Source: Paeniglutamicibacter psychrophenolicus (GTDB taxonomy: Bacteria; Actinomycetota; Actinomycetes; Actinomycetales; Micrococcaceae). From it: a stretch of DNA of 64,000 nt. Below, in pieces: positions 52,528-62,500 of the stretch. The stretch spans positions 3,824,443 to 3,888,442 of the forward strand of contig NZ_JAGIOE010000001.1 in the NCBI RefSeq assembly GCF_017876575.1. The letters run 5' to 3'. A program made the translations under genes and the position numbers. Each line of letters begins with the position of its first letter. Within the stretch, counting starts at the first letter, position 1. Under the pieces are notes generated by a model. It had not been told where the DNA came from. It saw only the letters and a program-made list of their open reading frames with translations, and did no database searches.

Positions 52528-53070
52528 TCAGCCCTGGGCGAGGATCGAGTACAGCTTGCGGCGGGCCTCGTCGAGCACCGCCACGGCCTCCTGCACCTGC
52601 TCCGCGGAGCCGGTGCGGCCCACCTGGGCCGCGGCCTGGGCGAGCTCGACCCCTGCCTTGGGCAGTGCGGCGAACCCGGACCCGGGTGCCGATCCGCCCG
52701 GCTCCCAGGGGACGGAGCCCTTGGCCTCGGCCACTTCCTCGCGGCCGGCCTCGGTCAGCGAGTAGATCTTGCGCCCGTTGGACTCCTCGGTGCTCACGAT
52801 CCCTTCGTCAGACAGCAGCTGGAGCGTGGGGTATACCGATCCGGCGCTGGGCTTCCAGCTGCCGTGGCTGCGTTCCTCGATTTCCCTGATGATCTGGTAT
52901 CCGTGCATCGGTTGCTCGGCGAGCAGGGCCAGGACCGCGGCGCGGACCTCGCCGCGGCCGGCACGGGTGCCCGAGCGCTTCTCAAAGCGCGAGCGCAGCT
53001 CGTCCATGGCCTGCCAGACGCCATCGAAGTTGTTGCCGGGAAATCCCCCGGCCGGGTGTGGATTGTGCAT
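52528..53070 (-). CDS. PadR-family transcriptional regulator
   Basis: A 180-residue PadR regulator with a winged helix: VRAAVLALLAEQPMHGYQIIREIEERSHGSWKPSAGSVYPTLQLLSDEGIVSTEE (family region, residues about 42-97), followed by GRKIYSLTEAGREE and a C-terminal dimerisation helix. The N-terminus has about 40 extra residues. The ATG at 53070 has AAGGAG at good spacing. Short CGATA repeats lie just upstream. Confidence 0.9.
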   Translation of the reverse strand: MHNPHPAGGFPGNNFDGVWQAMDELRSRFEKRSGTRAGRGEVRAAVLALLAEQPMHGYQIIREIEERSHGSWKPSAGSVYPTLQLLSDEGIVSTEESNGRKIYSLTEAGREEVAEAKGSVPWEPGGSAPGSGFAALPKAGVELAQAAAQVGRTGSAEQVQEAVAVLDEARRKLYSILAQG

Positions 53071-53097
53071 CACGAACTCCTTCGCAAAAAACTCGAA

Positions 53098-53122
53098 CGA
53101 TATATAGCGATACTCAACGATA
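53098..53122 (-). promoter_or_regulatory. Triple CGATA repeat upstream of padR
   Basis: CGATA occurs three times at exactly 10-bp steps (53098, 53108, 53118), one per helical turn, 28-52 bp upstream of the PadR start codon and over the likely -10 region (TATATAG on the plus strand). A candidate PadR operator. Confidence 0.5.
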
Positions 53123-53165
53123 CGTCCGGGAAACCTCGGATGGCAATGGCCTTGAAGCGCAAAAA

Positions 53166-53207
53166 AGCGGTCCGGTTCCCGGGAAAAATCCTGGAAACCG
53201 GACCGCT
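53166..53207 (-). terminator. Intrinsic terminator after the symporter gene
   Basis: A 12-bp stem (53166-53177 with 53196-53207) followed on the minus strand by TTTTT, just past the symporter stop. Confidence 0.88.
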
Positions 53208-53228
53208 TCAGTAATGCTGGCGAATCTA

Positions 53229-54767
53229 TTAGCGCTGGATGCGCTCGGACTCGCTGTCCATGGACAGGCGGGCCTTGCGGGACATGTGGCTGGAGCCGCG
53301 CACGTCGCCGGACTTCCATTCTTCCCAACCCTCGCGGTCCTTCATGAACGCCTCGATCTCGGCCTTGTCGGCCTCGAGCTTCGGGTCGTGCTTGAGGTAC
53401 CAGCGGGTTTCGCGCACGATCAGGCCGGAGAGCAGCAGCAGGCCGATGAGGTTCGGCAGTGCCATCAGGCCGTTCATCATGTCGGAGAAGTTCCACACGG
53501 CGGTCAGCTCGGTGGTGCAACCCACGTACACGATCAGCGAGAAGACCACGCGGAACGGCATGACTGCCTTGCGTCCCACGAGGCGCTCGATGTTGCGCTC
53601 ACCGTAGTAGCACCAGCCCAGGATGGTGGAGAAGGCGAACATGACCAGGCCGATGGTCACGATCCAGTGTCCCCATTCGCCGGGGAGGCCGAAGGTGAAG
53701 GCGTGTCCGGTCATCAGCGATGCAGCAATCTGCTCGCCGGTTTCCGGGTCGATGTAGTTCCAGGCGCCGGTGGTGATGATGACCAGGCCGGTGCAGGTGA
53801 CAACGATGATGGTGTCGATGAAGGTCTGGGTCATGGAGACCAGGCCCTGGCGCACCGGGTGGGTGGTCTGTGCTGCGGCGGCCGCGATGGCAGCCGAGCC
53901 CATGCCGGACTCGTTGGAGAAGATGCCGCGGGCCACGCCGAACTGCACGGCGATGATGATGGCCGAGCCGGCGAAGCCGCCGACAGCGGAGGTGCCGGTG
54001 AAGGCCTCGGAGAAGATCTGGCCCAGGGCGGCCGGGACCTGGCCGACGTTGGCGATCAGGATGTAGATGGCAGCGCCGACGTAGAAGACGATCATGACCG
54101 GCACGAAGCCGGCGGTGACCTTGCCGATGGACTTGATGCCGCCGACGAGCACGATCATAGACAGCACGGTCAGCACCAGGCCGGTGGTCCAGGTCGGAAC
54201 GCTGAAGGAGTTCTCCAGGTTGGCCGAGATGGAGTTGCCCTGGGTCATGTTGCCGATGCCGAAGCAGGCGAGGGTCGCGGCAATGGCGAAGAAGAGCGCC
54301 AGGAACTTGCCGAACGGGCCCTTGATGCCGCGTTCCAGGTAGTACTGCGGACCGCCGGACTTCTCACCCGCGGTGTCGGTGCCGCGGAAGCGGACACCGA
54401 GGTAGGCCTCGGAGTACTTGGCGGCCATGCCGACCAGGCCGGTGACCCACATCCAGAACAGTGCGCCCGGGCCGCCGATGCCGATGGCCGTGGCCACGCC
54501 GACGATGTTGCCGGTGCCGACGGTCGCGGCCAGCGCGGTGGTCAGTGCCTGGAACTGCGAGATGTCGCCTTCGGAGCCGGCGTCCTTGCGCTTGAGCAGG
54601 CCCAAGCGCAGGGCCACGCCCAGCTTGAAGAACTGGAGTCCGCCCAGGCGGATGGTCAGGTAAAGCCCGGTGCCCAACAGCAGCGGGATGAGCATGAACG
54701 GTCCCCAGATGACACTACTGATGTCTCCGAAGAATGTTGCAAGGTCTTCCATAAGTATGGTTCCCAT
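53229..54767 (-). CDS. Alanine/glycine:cation symporter (AgcS family)
   Basis: A 512-residue sodium-coupled amino acid carrier: ALTTALAATVGTGNIVGVATAI in the first conserved region, GGPGALFWMWVTGLVGMAAKYSEA, GGPQYYLERG, FGVARGIFSNESGMGSAAIAAAAA and GWCYYGERN. About 10-11 helices and a soluble C-terminal tail. Starts at ATG 54767 (GAGAAG nearby); ATG 54752 is an alternative. Monocistronic with its own terminator. Confidence 0.93.
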   Translation of the reverse strand: MGTILMEDLATFFGDISSVIWGPFMLIPLLLGTGLYLTIRLGGLQFFKLGVALRLGLLKRKDAGSEGDISQFQALTTALAATVGTGNIVGVATAIGIGGPGALFWMWVTGLVGMAAKYSEAYLGVRFRGTDTAGEKSGGPQYYLERGIKGPFGKFLALFFAIAATLACFGIGNMTQGNSISANLENSFSVPTWTTGLVLTVLSMIVLVGGIKSIGKVTAGFVPVMIVFYVGAAIYILIANVGQVPAALGQIFSEAFTGTSAVGGFAGSAIIIAVQFGVARGIFSNESGMGSAAIAAAAAQTTHPVRQGLVSMTQTFIDTIIVVTCTGLVIITTGAWNYIDPETGEQIAASLMTGHAFTFGLPGEWGHWIVTIGLVMFAFSTILGWCYYGERNIERLVGRKAVMPFRVVFSLIVYVGCTTELTAVWNFSDMMNGLMALPNLIGLLLLSGLIVRETRWYLKHDPKLEADKAEIEAFMKDREGWEEWKSGDVRGSSHMSRKARLSMDSESERIQR

Positions 54768-54934
54768 ATCTTCTCGTGCGAGTGTTGTATTGTGCCGGTG
54801 ATCAGCGTCACAAAGCACCCATCCTACTCGAACCCGCCCCCAGCTGGTGAGCCGGAGCACAACCCGCACGACCCGCGCACGACAACCGGTATCGTTTGTG
54901 CGATTAACGGTGCAAAAGGTCTTCGGGGCAACGA

Positions 54935-54981
54935 AAAAGACCGTCGTTTTCCCCTCTGAAAAGGGAAAACGACGGTCTTTT
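54935..54981 (-). terminator. Intrinsic terminator after the M16 peptidase gene
   Basis: A 19-bp perfect stem (54935-54953 with 54963-54981), A-rich on one side and T-rich on the other, so it should stop transcription from either direction. Confidence 0.9.
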
Positions 54982-55005
54982 GCAGACAAAGCGTCTTTGG
55001 GGGCG

Positions 55006-56403
55006 TTACATCCCGAAGTCGGCCGGGGAATCGAAGGGACCCACCACGGTGATGGTGCGCGGGCGCGAGGCCAGCAACGCAGCCAGCTCCTGCACCTGTG
55101 CCGGGGTGACGGCCTTGACGCGGTCCAGCGACTCGTCGATGTCGTGGAAGACACCGGTGACCAGTTCTGCCCGGCCCAGGCGCGACATGCGCGATCCCGG
55201 ATCCTCGAGGGCCAGCACCATGCCACCGGAGAGCTGGCCGACGGCCTTGCGCAGTTCCTCGTCGGTGATGCCGTGCTCGGCAAGCTTCTCCAGCTCGGAG
55301 GCCAGCAACTTGATGACGCGCTCGGTCTTGGCCGGGGCGCACCCGGCATACATGCCGAAGTAGCCGGCATCCGAGTATGCGGCGGAGAACGAGTAGGTGG
55401 AGTACACCAGCCCGCGCTTCTCGCGGATCTCCTGGAAAAGTCGCGAGGACATGCCCCCGCCCAGGATCGCGTTCAGCACGCTCATCACGTGGCGGCGCTC
55501 GTCGGTGGCCACGATGCCGGGGCAACCCATGATGATGTTGACCTGCTCGACCGGGCGGCGGATCACGTCGATGCGCTCGGAGCCGGTGATCTCGACCGGG
55601 ACCGTGGAGCGGCGTGGAACCGGGGAGGCACCTTCCTCAAGGTTCCAGCCGGCGGTGCGCAGCGCGGCGAGCACCTGTTCGCAGACGGTGTCGTGGTCCA
55701 GGGATCCGGCCACGGTGATGACCAGTTCGTCGGGGGTGTAGAAGCGCTGGTAGTGCTCCCAGACGGCCTCGCGGCCGATGCCGGTGATGGCCTCGGGGGT
55801 GCCGCCGATGGGGCGGCCCAGGGCGTGTTCGCCCAGCACTGCCTCGACGAAGCGCTCGTGGGCCACGTCCCCGGCGTCGTCGGCGTCCATCGCGATCTCT
55901 TCGAGGATCACGTCGCGTTCCTGCTCGAGCTCATTGGGATCGATCACCGCGGAGGTGACCATGTCGGCAATGACGTCGATCGCCATGGGCAGGTCGGTGT
56001 CCAGCACGCGGGCGAAGTAGCAGGTGCTTTCCTTCGCCGTGGCGGCGTTTGACTCGCCGCCCACCTCGTCAAAGGCGGAAGCGATCTCCAGCGCCGTGCG
56101 GCGCTTGGTGCCCTTGAACAAGAGGTGCTCGAGGAAGTGGGTCGAGCCGTGCTGACCGTCCTGCTCGTCGCGGGAACCCACAGCCACCCAGAAACCAATG
56201 GTGGCCGAACGCTGGCCGGGCATGGCCTCGGTAAGCACGCGAACACCACCGGGCAACACGGAGCGGCGCACCAGCGCCCCACCTGCTTCCCCGTGGATGA
56301 TGGTGGGGTCTCCCGCCTCGATGGGGGCTGCGGTGTCGGAGACACCGCGCTCCCCTGCCTTGGCAGGGGATACTCCAACGCCGTCGAGCGGCAGGGGAAT
56401 CAT
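55006..56403 (-). CDS. M16-family zinc metallopeptidase
   Basis: A 465-residue processing-protease-like peptidase: inverted zinc motif HFLEHLLFKG with the distal glutamate in ELEQERDVILEEI, and the second-domain glycine motif ILGGGMSSRLFQEIREKRGLVYS. The start is placed at ATG 56403 (MIPLPLDGVG); the frame is open 30 codons further. It follows pnp by 243 bp in the same direction, the usual actinobacterial order. Confidence 0.93.
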   Translation of the reverse strand: MIPLPLDGVGVSPAKAGERGVSDTAAPIEAGDPTIIHGEAGGALVRRSVLPGGVRVLTEAMPGQRSATIGFWVAVGSRDEQDGQHGSTHFLEHLLFKGTKRRTALEIASAFDEVGGESNAATAKESTCYFARVLDTDLPMAIDVIADMVTSAVIDPNELEQERDVILEEIAMDADDAGDVAHERFVEAVLGEHALGRPIGGTPEAITGIGREAVWEHYQRFYTPDELVITVAGSLDHDTVCEQVLAALRTAGWNLEEGASPVPRRSTVPVEITGSERIDVIRRPVEQVNIIMGCPGIVATDERRHVMSVLNAILGGGMSSRLFQEIREKRGLVYSTYSFSAAYSDAGYFGMYAGCAPAKTERVIKLLASELEKLAEHGITDEELRKAVGQLSGGMVLALEDPGSRMSRLGRAELVTGVFHDIDESLDRVKAVTPAQVQELAALLASRPRTITVVGPFDSPADFGM

Positions 56404-56585
56404 GACCACTGAGAATGTCCTTTGCTTTGCACAGAAAATTTGGGGGCGGAGCGCGCCGTCAAGGGCGCGAAACGCATTCATCCATTCTTCCACAGTGCCA
56501 CCGATAAGCAGTCGGACTATGAGCGGACTCCCAATTGGGCATACACCCCGGCCGCCTCTCCCCCATGGCTTCTGCCATAAACAGG

Positions 56586-56622
56586 AAAATCCCGGCCCAC
56601 CAAAAAGGTGGGCCGGGATTTT
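56586..56622 (-). terminator. Intrinsic terminator after pnp
   Basis: A 16-bp perfect stem (AAAATCCCGGCCCACC with its complement) and an AAAAA loop, 25 bp past the pnp stop, with a U-rich 3' arm in the transcript. Confidence 0.9.
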
Positions 56623-56646
56623 CTATCCTAGAAGACTAGGAACTGA

Positions 56647-58875
56647 TTACTCAGCAGCCTCGACGAGGTCTTCCTCGGCTACAACCGGGGCAAGCGAGAG
56701 CTTTCCGCGATCGTCGACCTTGGTGATCTCGACCTGAAGCTTCTGGCCAACGGAGACAACGTCTTCGACGTCGTCGACGCGCTTGCCACCGGCGAGCTTG
56801 CGCAGCTCGGAGATGTGCAGCAGGCCGTCCTTGCCCGGGGTCAGCGAAACGAACGCACCGAAGGTGGTCAGTTTCACGACGGTGCCGAGGTAGCGCTCGC
56901 CAATCTCAGGAACCTGAGGGTTGGCGATGGCGTTCACTGCGGAGCGTGCGGCTTCTGCCGACTCCCCGTTGGTGGCGCCGATGAGGACGGTTCCGTCGTC
57001 CTCGATGGAGATATCCGCTCCGGTATCTTCCTGGATCTGGTTGATCATCTTGCCCTTCGGGCCGATGACCTCGCCGATCTTGTCAACCGGGATCTTCACC
57101 GAGATGATGCGCGGAGCATAGGTGGAGAGCTCGTCCGGGGTGTCAATGGCCTGGTTCAGGACATTGAGGATGTGCAGACGGGCTTCGCGGGCCTGGGTCA
57201 GCGCAGCCGCCAGGACCGATGCCGGGATGCCGTCAAGCTTGGTGTCAAGCTGGATGGCGGTGATGAACTCGGCGGTACCTGCAACCTTGAAGTCCATGTC
57301 GCCCATGGCGTCTTCGGCGCCGAGGATGTCGGTCAGGGCCGCGTAGCGGGTCTGGCCGTCAACTTCGTCGGAGACCAGGCCCATGGCGATGCCGGCAACG
57401 GCAGCGCGCAGCGGGACACCGGCGTTGAGCAGCGACAGGGTCGCGGCACAGACCGAGCCCATCGAGGTCGAGCCGTTGGAGCTCAATGCCTCGGAGACCT
57501 GGCGGATGGCGTACGGGAATTCCTCGCGCGACGGCAGCACCGGCTGGATGGCGCGTTCTGCCAGGGCACCGTGGCCGATTTCGCGGCGCTTGGGGGAACC
57601 CACGCGGCCGGTTTCACCGGTCGAGTACGGCGGGAAGTTGTAGTTGTGCATGAAGCGCTTGCGCGTCACCGGCGACAACGAGTCGATCTGCTGTTCCATC
57701 TTGAGCATGTTCAAGGTGGTGACGCCCATGATCTGGGTTTCGCCACGCTCGAAGATCGCCGAACCGTGGACGCGGGGAAGAACCTCGACCTCGGCGGTGA
57801 GCTTGCGGATGTCGGACAGGCCGCGGCCGTCCATGCGGATCTGGTCGGTCAGGATGCGCTGGCGCACGACCTGCTTGGTGACTGCACCGAAGGCCTTGGA
57901 GATCTCGCCTGCGCGGGTCTCGAAGGCGGTTCCCTCTGCGGTGAGCTCGGCAACGATCTCGTCCTTGAAGGCGGAGGCTGCGGTGTCGCGCTCCTGCTTG
58001 CCGGCGATCTGGTAGATCTTGGCGAGCTTGGCGGTTGCCTTGGCTTCGACGGCTGCGTAGGCATCGTCTTCGAAGTCGCGGAAGATCGGGAACTCGACGG
58101 TCGGCTTGGCGGCGCGTGCTGCCAGGTCCGACTGTGCCTCGCACAGTGCCTTGATGAACGGCTTTGCAGCCTCAAGGCCCTGGGCGACAACCTCTTCGGT
58201 TGGGGCCGTGTGGCCCTGTTCCTTGATGAGGGTCCAGGCGTTGTCGGTTGCTTCGGCTTCAACCATCATGATGGCAACGTCGTCGCCAGCGATGCGGCCG
58301 GCAACGACCATGTTGAAGACGGAGTTTTCCAGCTGGCTGTGCTTCGGGAAGGCAACCCACTGGGCACCGTTTCCGTCGTCAACCAGGGCAACGCGGACGC
58401 CGCCGATCGGGCCGGAGAACGGCAGGCCCGAGAGCTGGGTCGACATCGAGGAGGCGTTGATGGCCACCACGTCGTAGAGCTCGTCCGGGTTGATCGCCAA
58501 AACGGTGACCACGATCTGGACCTCGTTGCGCAGGCCCTTGACGAAGGTCGGGCGCAGCGGGCGGTCCATCAGGCGGCAAGCCAGGATGGCTTCGGTCGAC
58601 GGGCGACCTTCGCGGCGGAAGAAGCTGCCCGGGATGCGGCCGGCAGCGTACATGCGCTCCTCGACGTCCACGGTCAGCGGGAAGAAGTCGAAGCCTTCAC
58701 GCGGGTGCTTGCCGGCGGTGGTTGCCGAGAGCAGTGCGGTCTCTTCGTCGATGTAGACCATGGCTGCACCTGCAGCCTGCTGGGCCAAACGGCCGGTTTC
58801 GAAGCGGATAACGCGCTTGCCGTACCGACCATTGTCGATCACGGCCTCTGCGAACTGAATTTCGGGACCCTCCAT
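56647..58875 (-). CDS. pnp: Polynucleotide phosphorylase
   Basis: A 742-residue 3'-5' exoribonuclease/polymerase, called guanosine pentaphosphate synthetase in actinobacteria. Two RNase PH domains with [29 protein letters not shown] and [25 protein letters not shown] (family regions), a KH domain ([26 protein letters not shown]) and an S1 domain ([26 protein letters not shown]). Complete. In related genomes rpsO lies just upstream; here an IS30-type element lies about 650 bp upstream. Confidence 0.97.
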   Translation of the reverse strand: MEGPEIQFAEAVIDNGRYGKRVIRFETGRLAQQAAGAAMVYIDEETALLSATTAGKHPREGFDFFPLTVDVEERMYAAGRIPGSFFRREGRPSTEAILACRLMDRPLRPTFVKGLRNEVQIVVTVLAINPDELYDVVAINASSMSTQLSGLPFSGPIGGVRVALVDDGNGAQWVAFPKHSQLENSVFNMVVAGRIAGDDVAIMMVEAEATDNAWTLIKEQGHTAPTEEVVAQGLEAAKPFIKALCEAQSDLAARAAKPTVEFPIFRDFEDDAYAAVEAKATAKLAKIYQIAGKQERDTAASAFKDEIVAELTAEGTAFETRAGEISKAFGAVTKQVVRQRILTDQIRMDGRGLSDIRKLTAEVEVLPRVHGSAIFERGETQIMGVTTLNMLKMEQQIDSLSPVTRKRFMHNYNFPPYSTGETGRVGSPKRREIGHGALAERAIQPVLPSREEFPYAIRQVSEALSSNGSTSMGSVCAATLSLLNAGVPLRAAVAGIAMGLVSDEVDGQTRYAALTDILGAEDAMGDMDFKVAGTAEFITAIQLDTKLDGIPASVLAAALTQAREARLHILNVLNQAIDTPDELSTYAPRIISVKIPVDKIGEVIGPKGKMINQIQEDTGADISIEDDGTVLIGATNGESAEAARSAVNAIANPQVPEIGERYLGTVVKLTTFGAFVSLTPGKDGLLHISELRKLAGGKRVDDVEDVVSVGQKLQVEITKVDDRGKLSLAPVVAEEDLVEAAE

Positions 58876-58960
58876 TGGGGCGTGTCCTTTCGATCAATAT
58901 CCGCAGCACACTGCGAACAAGCCACACATGCGGTGCAACCTGGTCTTCGATCGAGACTCG

Positions 58961-58981
58961 CGCTCTTCATGAGGAAGAGCG
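58961..58981 (-). promoter_or_regulatory. Stem-loop in the pnp leader
   Basis: CGCTCTTC and GAAGAGCG form an 8-bp stem with a 5-base loop, 86-106 bp upstream of the pnp start. pnp leaders are often cleaved by RNase III and autoregulated; this hairpin is short for that, so the role is a guess. Confidence 0.35.
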
Positions 58982-59531
58982 AAAGCCACTACCGAGGACC
59001 GCGACTGTCTTCCGGTGGGTCAAGTGCGCGAGGTGCGCGGATATTTCGTCTTGTTTCTGTGCTGGTCATGCGAAATTGCAAACCATACGTATACCAGCCT
59101 ACCGGGTTAACGGATTCGGCGCAGTGAGGACGCGAACTCGTGGTTGGACGGGATCCCGCGGAGAGTCGAGCTGCATCACCGGCGGCGATCTCGAGCGCAT
59201 TGGACCTGCGCGGAATCGACGTGTACGGAGCCACGCCATGTGTCGAGGAGAAGTCCCAACCGAGTATTTTCGTCACCACAATAAAGGAGGCGCCTCTTAT
59301 CACGGTCGCTCCGTGCTGTTTGTTCATATGCACCCGTCAAAGACAACACTGCCGAAGCCATCCACGAACAATCGATCCGAATCCAGCGTTTGGTGCTGCA
59401 GTGAAGAATCCCCCCTCCCCGCCCCCCGACACACAAGCAGCAAAAATCCGGCATCCAAAAACGTTGAAAATTCAAGGAAGTCGAATTCGCGCATGACCAG
59501 CCCGCATTAATGCCCGGTGAAGGTACGGCGA
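58982..59531. other. Intergenic stretch between pnp leader and IS30 element
   Basis: About 550 bp without a convincing gene. rpsO is not present. A TATACGTATG stretch at 59085-59100 may be a pnp promoter. Confidence 0.5.
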
Positions 59532-59593
59532 ATTTTATCGGTCGACGCAACAAATGGACTAAACGGGGGCGTTTTTCCCCGTGTTCTAGAAGG

Positions 59594-62500
59594 CTACCCC
59601 AACGGCGCTGCCGGCGTTTGGCGTTCGGCCCTGAACCGTGCAGCCGGGGTGTCATAGGCGAGGTTCTTGCGGGGCCTGGTGTTGAGCTCCTTCATCACGT
59701 GGTTGACGTGTCGGGCGCTGTGGACGGCCAGGTTGGTGCCCTTGGGGAAGTACTGGCGGACGAGGCCGTTGAAGTTCTCGTTGGCGCCGCGTTGCCACGG
59801 GCTGGATCGTTCGGCGAAGAACACCGGAACGCCGGTCGCCTTCGTGAGTGCCTCGTGGCTGGCCATTTCCACGCCCTGGTCCCAGGTCAAGGTCCGCTTC
59901 AGGGTCGGCGGCAACGTGGAGAATGCGTTGGTGATGGCGGCGTTGACACTTGCCGCGGTATGGTCCCGGGGCAGGTTGACGATGATTCCGTACTGGGTTT
60001 TGCGTTCCCTCAGGGTCACCATCGCCGAAACGGACCCGACCCCGACGATGTAGGGTCGGGCCGGAGCGCGACACCGGGATTGCTCCCGGCTCGTTTCTCC
60101 GACCCGCCCTCCGCACCGGACGTGCGACTCTCATCGCATCCGGCGCTCCACGGATAGCCACTTACCCCGTGATTGCAGTCCATGGCGTCGGGATATTGTG
60201 CGCCCGCCACCGATACCGGGTCACCGGTACCGACGCGGTGTCGAACATCGTGATTCCCTCGGCCTGCGGCTGGTTTCCGGGCTTCCCTGTCAGGAACCGC
60301 CGGAACAATTCCCGCCACGTAATACGTGGGTGTCGCTTGCGAATCCATTGGGTCACCCGATGCCAAATAAACGCATCGAGATAGCCGAAGGTCGCCTTGG
60401 ATACCCCATGGCGGAAATAGTTGCACCAGCCACGCACGACCGCGTTCAGACGGCCGAGCAGGGCTGCAAGCGTGGGATGTTGCGCTCGACGTGTCAGCGC
60501 CCGCACCTTCCCGAGAATCGTCAACAAGGACTTCTTCGACGGGTAGGTGTAGACACTCATCTTTTGGGTTCCCTTCTTCAATCGCCGCTGGATGTGAAAA
60601 CCAAGAAAGTCGAACCCCTCATCAACATGGCAGACCCGGGACTTGGGCACGGAGATCTTCAACCCCAACGGGGCGATCACCTCCGCAACCTCGTCCCAGA
60701 GTGCCTCCGCATGGGCTTGGGTCCCCAGGACCATGATCACGAAATCATCCGCGTAGCGGATGATCCGATACGTGGCCCCGCCCCGTTTCCGGTGGGCTTC
60801 CCTGCGATACGGGGTGCCATGGGCATCCCATTTATCGCAGAAATGCTTGTCCAAGACCGTCAAGGCGATATTCGCCAGTAACGGCGAAATAACCCCTCCT
60901 TGCGGAGTTCCGGTGTCGGATTCCCTGAGTTTCCCCTCGACGGACATGATGCCCGCCTTGAGGAACTTGTTGATCAGCGTCAGCACGCGCTTGTCCGTGA
61001 CGCGCTTGCGCACCTCGGCCATGACTGCCGAGTGCTTGAGCTCGTCAAAACACGCCTCAATATCCGCCTCGAACACCCAGTGGTAATTGCGGGTGGCCAC
61101 GGCATGGATTTCGGCTATCGCATCCTGCGCCCGACGCTTCGGACGGAAACCGTAACTGACCGGCTTGAAGTCCGCCTCGAAGATCGGTTCCAACACCAAC
61201 GCCAAGGACGCCTGAACCACCCGGTCCCTTGCGGTGGGGATGCCCAAGCGGCGAAGCTTCGTGCTGTTCGGCTTGGGAATCAAGCGCTCCCGCACCGGCA
61301 ACGGAACAAAGGCCCGGGACTTCAAAAGCTCCCTGACCTCCTCCAGAAACTCCACGCTTTCGGCACCAACACCGATCAGGGCCGGAATGCGCCGGTCAAC
61401 ACCGGCGGTTCTGGCACCCTTGTTGCCCTTGACCCGGCCCCACGCAACGGTGAGGAAATCCCGGTCATGGACGAGGTTGAACACATCGTCAAAAAGACGG
61501 TCAGGATCGCTGACCGCCCAGTGGTGCAGTTTCGTCTGCATCGCACGTACCCGCACGCTCGCCTCATCGAGGTCGAGCCATCGCGGTTCACCGGTATTCA
61601 CCAATGCCTCCGTTCCTTGCAGTAGCTACTGCGTCATATCCGCTGGGGCCCTTCGCCATGTACGAGGCTTTCCCCCGCTCGGACTACTACGGCCCCTCCG
61701 CCCCATCGCGCGCCGATCGGCGGACAACACGCCCACCCGAAACCATGACCCTGGATGGGCCTACGATCACGGGAGATGCACGATGGTTCCCACGTTCACT
61801 GTTTACCGATTGGCAGGTTAGGTGCCCAGCTATGCCCCTGCGATATCGCCACGGCTACGCCGCAGGCCTTCACCGTGGCCTCGAATGCCAACGACCTAAA
61901 GCAACATCCGAGTTCCCGCCCCGTAATGAGGGGGCGGTGCGCATCGCAGGCCAGCCCATATCCACCGAATTTGAGCTGGCGGGAGACTTGAGAAGCTTTT
62001 AGCACTGGTTCCTCTCGTACACCTTCCTGCCTTGCTTGCCGGACCCGACCCATTCGGTAGTGCTGGTCCGTCCCGGCGTTGTCGGGGCTGCTTTCCGCCC
62101 TTCCCGGTGTTTCCCCGGGTCAGGCTGCCCCCAGCTTCGTCATGCTGCTGCGACAGCACAACGGCGAAGGTCTTCCACCTCCGCTCGGTAAAACAGCGCC
62201 TCGTGGCGCACGAGATCCCCTTCCCAATGGCCCGCCTCCAGGCGGGTTTCAACCTCGGCCGGACGCTGGTCGATCATGACCATGTTGCGGATCCGCGAGC
62301 CCCTTCCCGTGCGGGTTCGCCAACGCGTCTTGCGGATCCTTCGGCCGGTGCGCAGCTTGGCGGCGTAGCGCTTGTGCAGTCCCTGGCCCTCGCGCAGCAG
62401 CAACGACCGGTAGATCGTTTCGGGACAGATCCGCAGTTCCTGGTCTTCGGGGTAGGTCTTCTTCATCCAGCCGCTGATCTCGTCCGGGGACCAGCAACGG

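Larger units (their letters stand above)
60050..62211 (-). mobile_element. Group II intron
   Basis: A 2162-bp intron. The 5' end starts GTGCGCC (consensus GTGYG) and the 3' end is CCCTAC. Removing it restores the IS30 reading frame (DL/IVG). The encoded maturase lies in the domain IV position, with about 600 bases of upstream ribozyme and domains V and VI downstream. Confidence 0.88.

Noticed and set aside
56815-59127. 770-codon plus-strand frame opposite pnp
   Set aside because: Antisense shadow of the polynucleotide phosphorylase gene.
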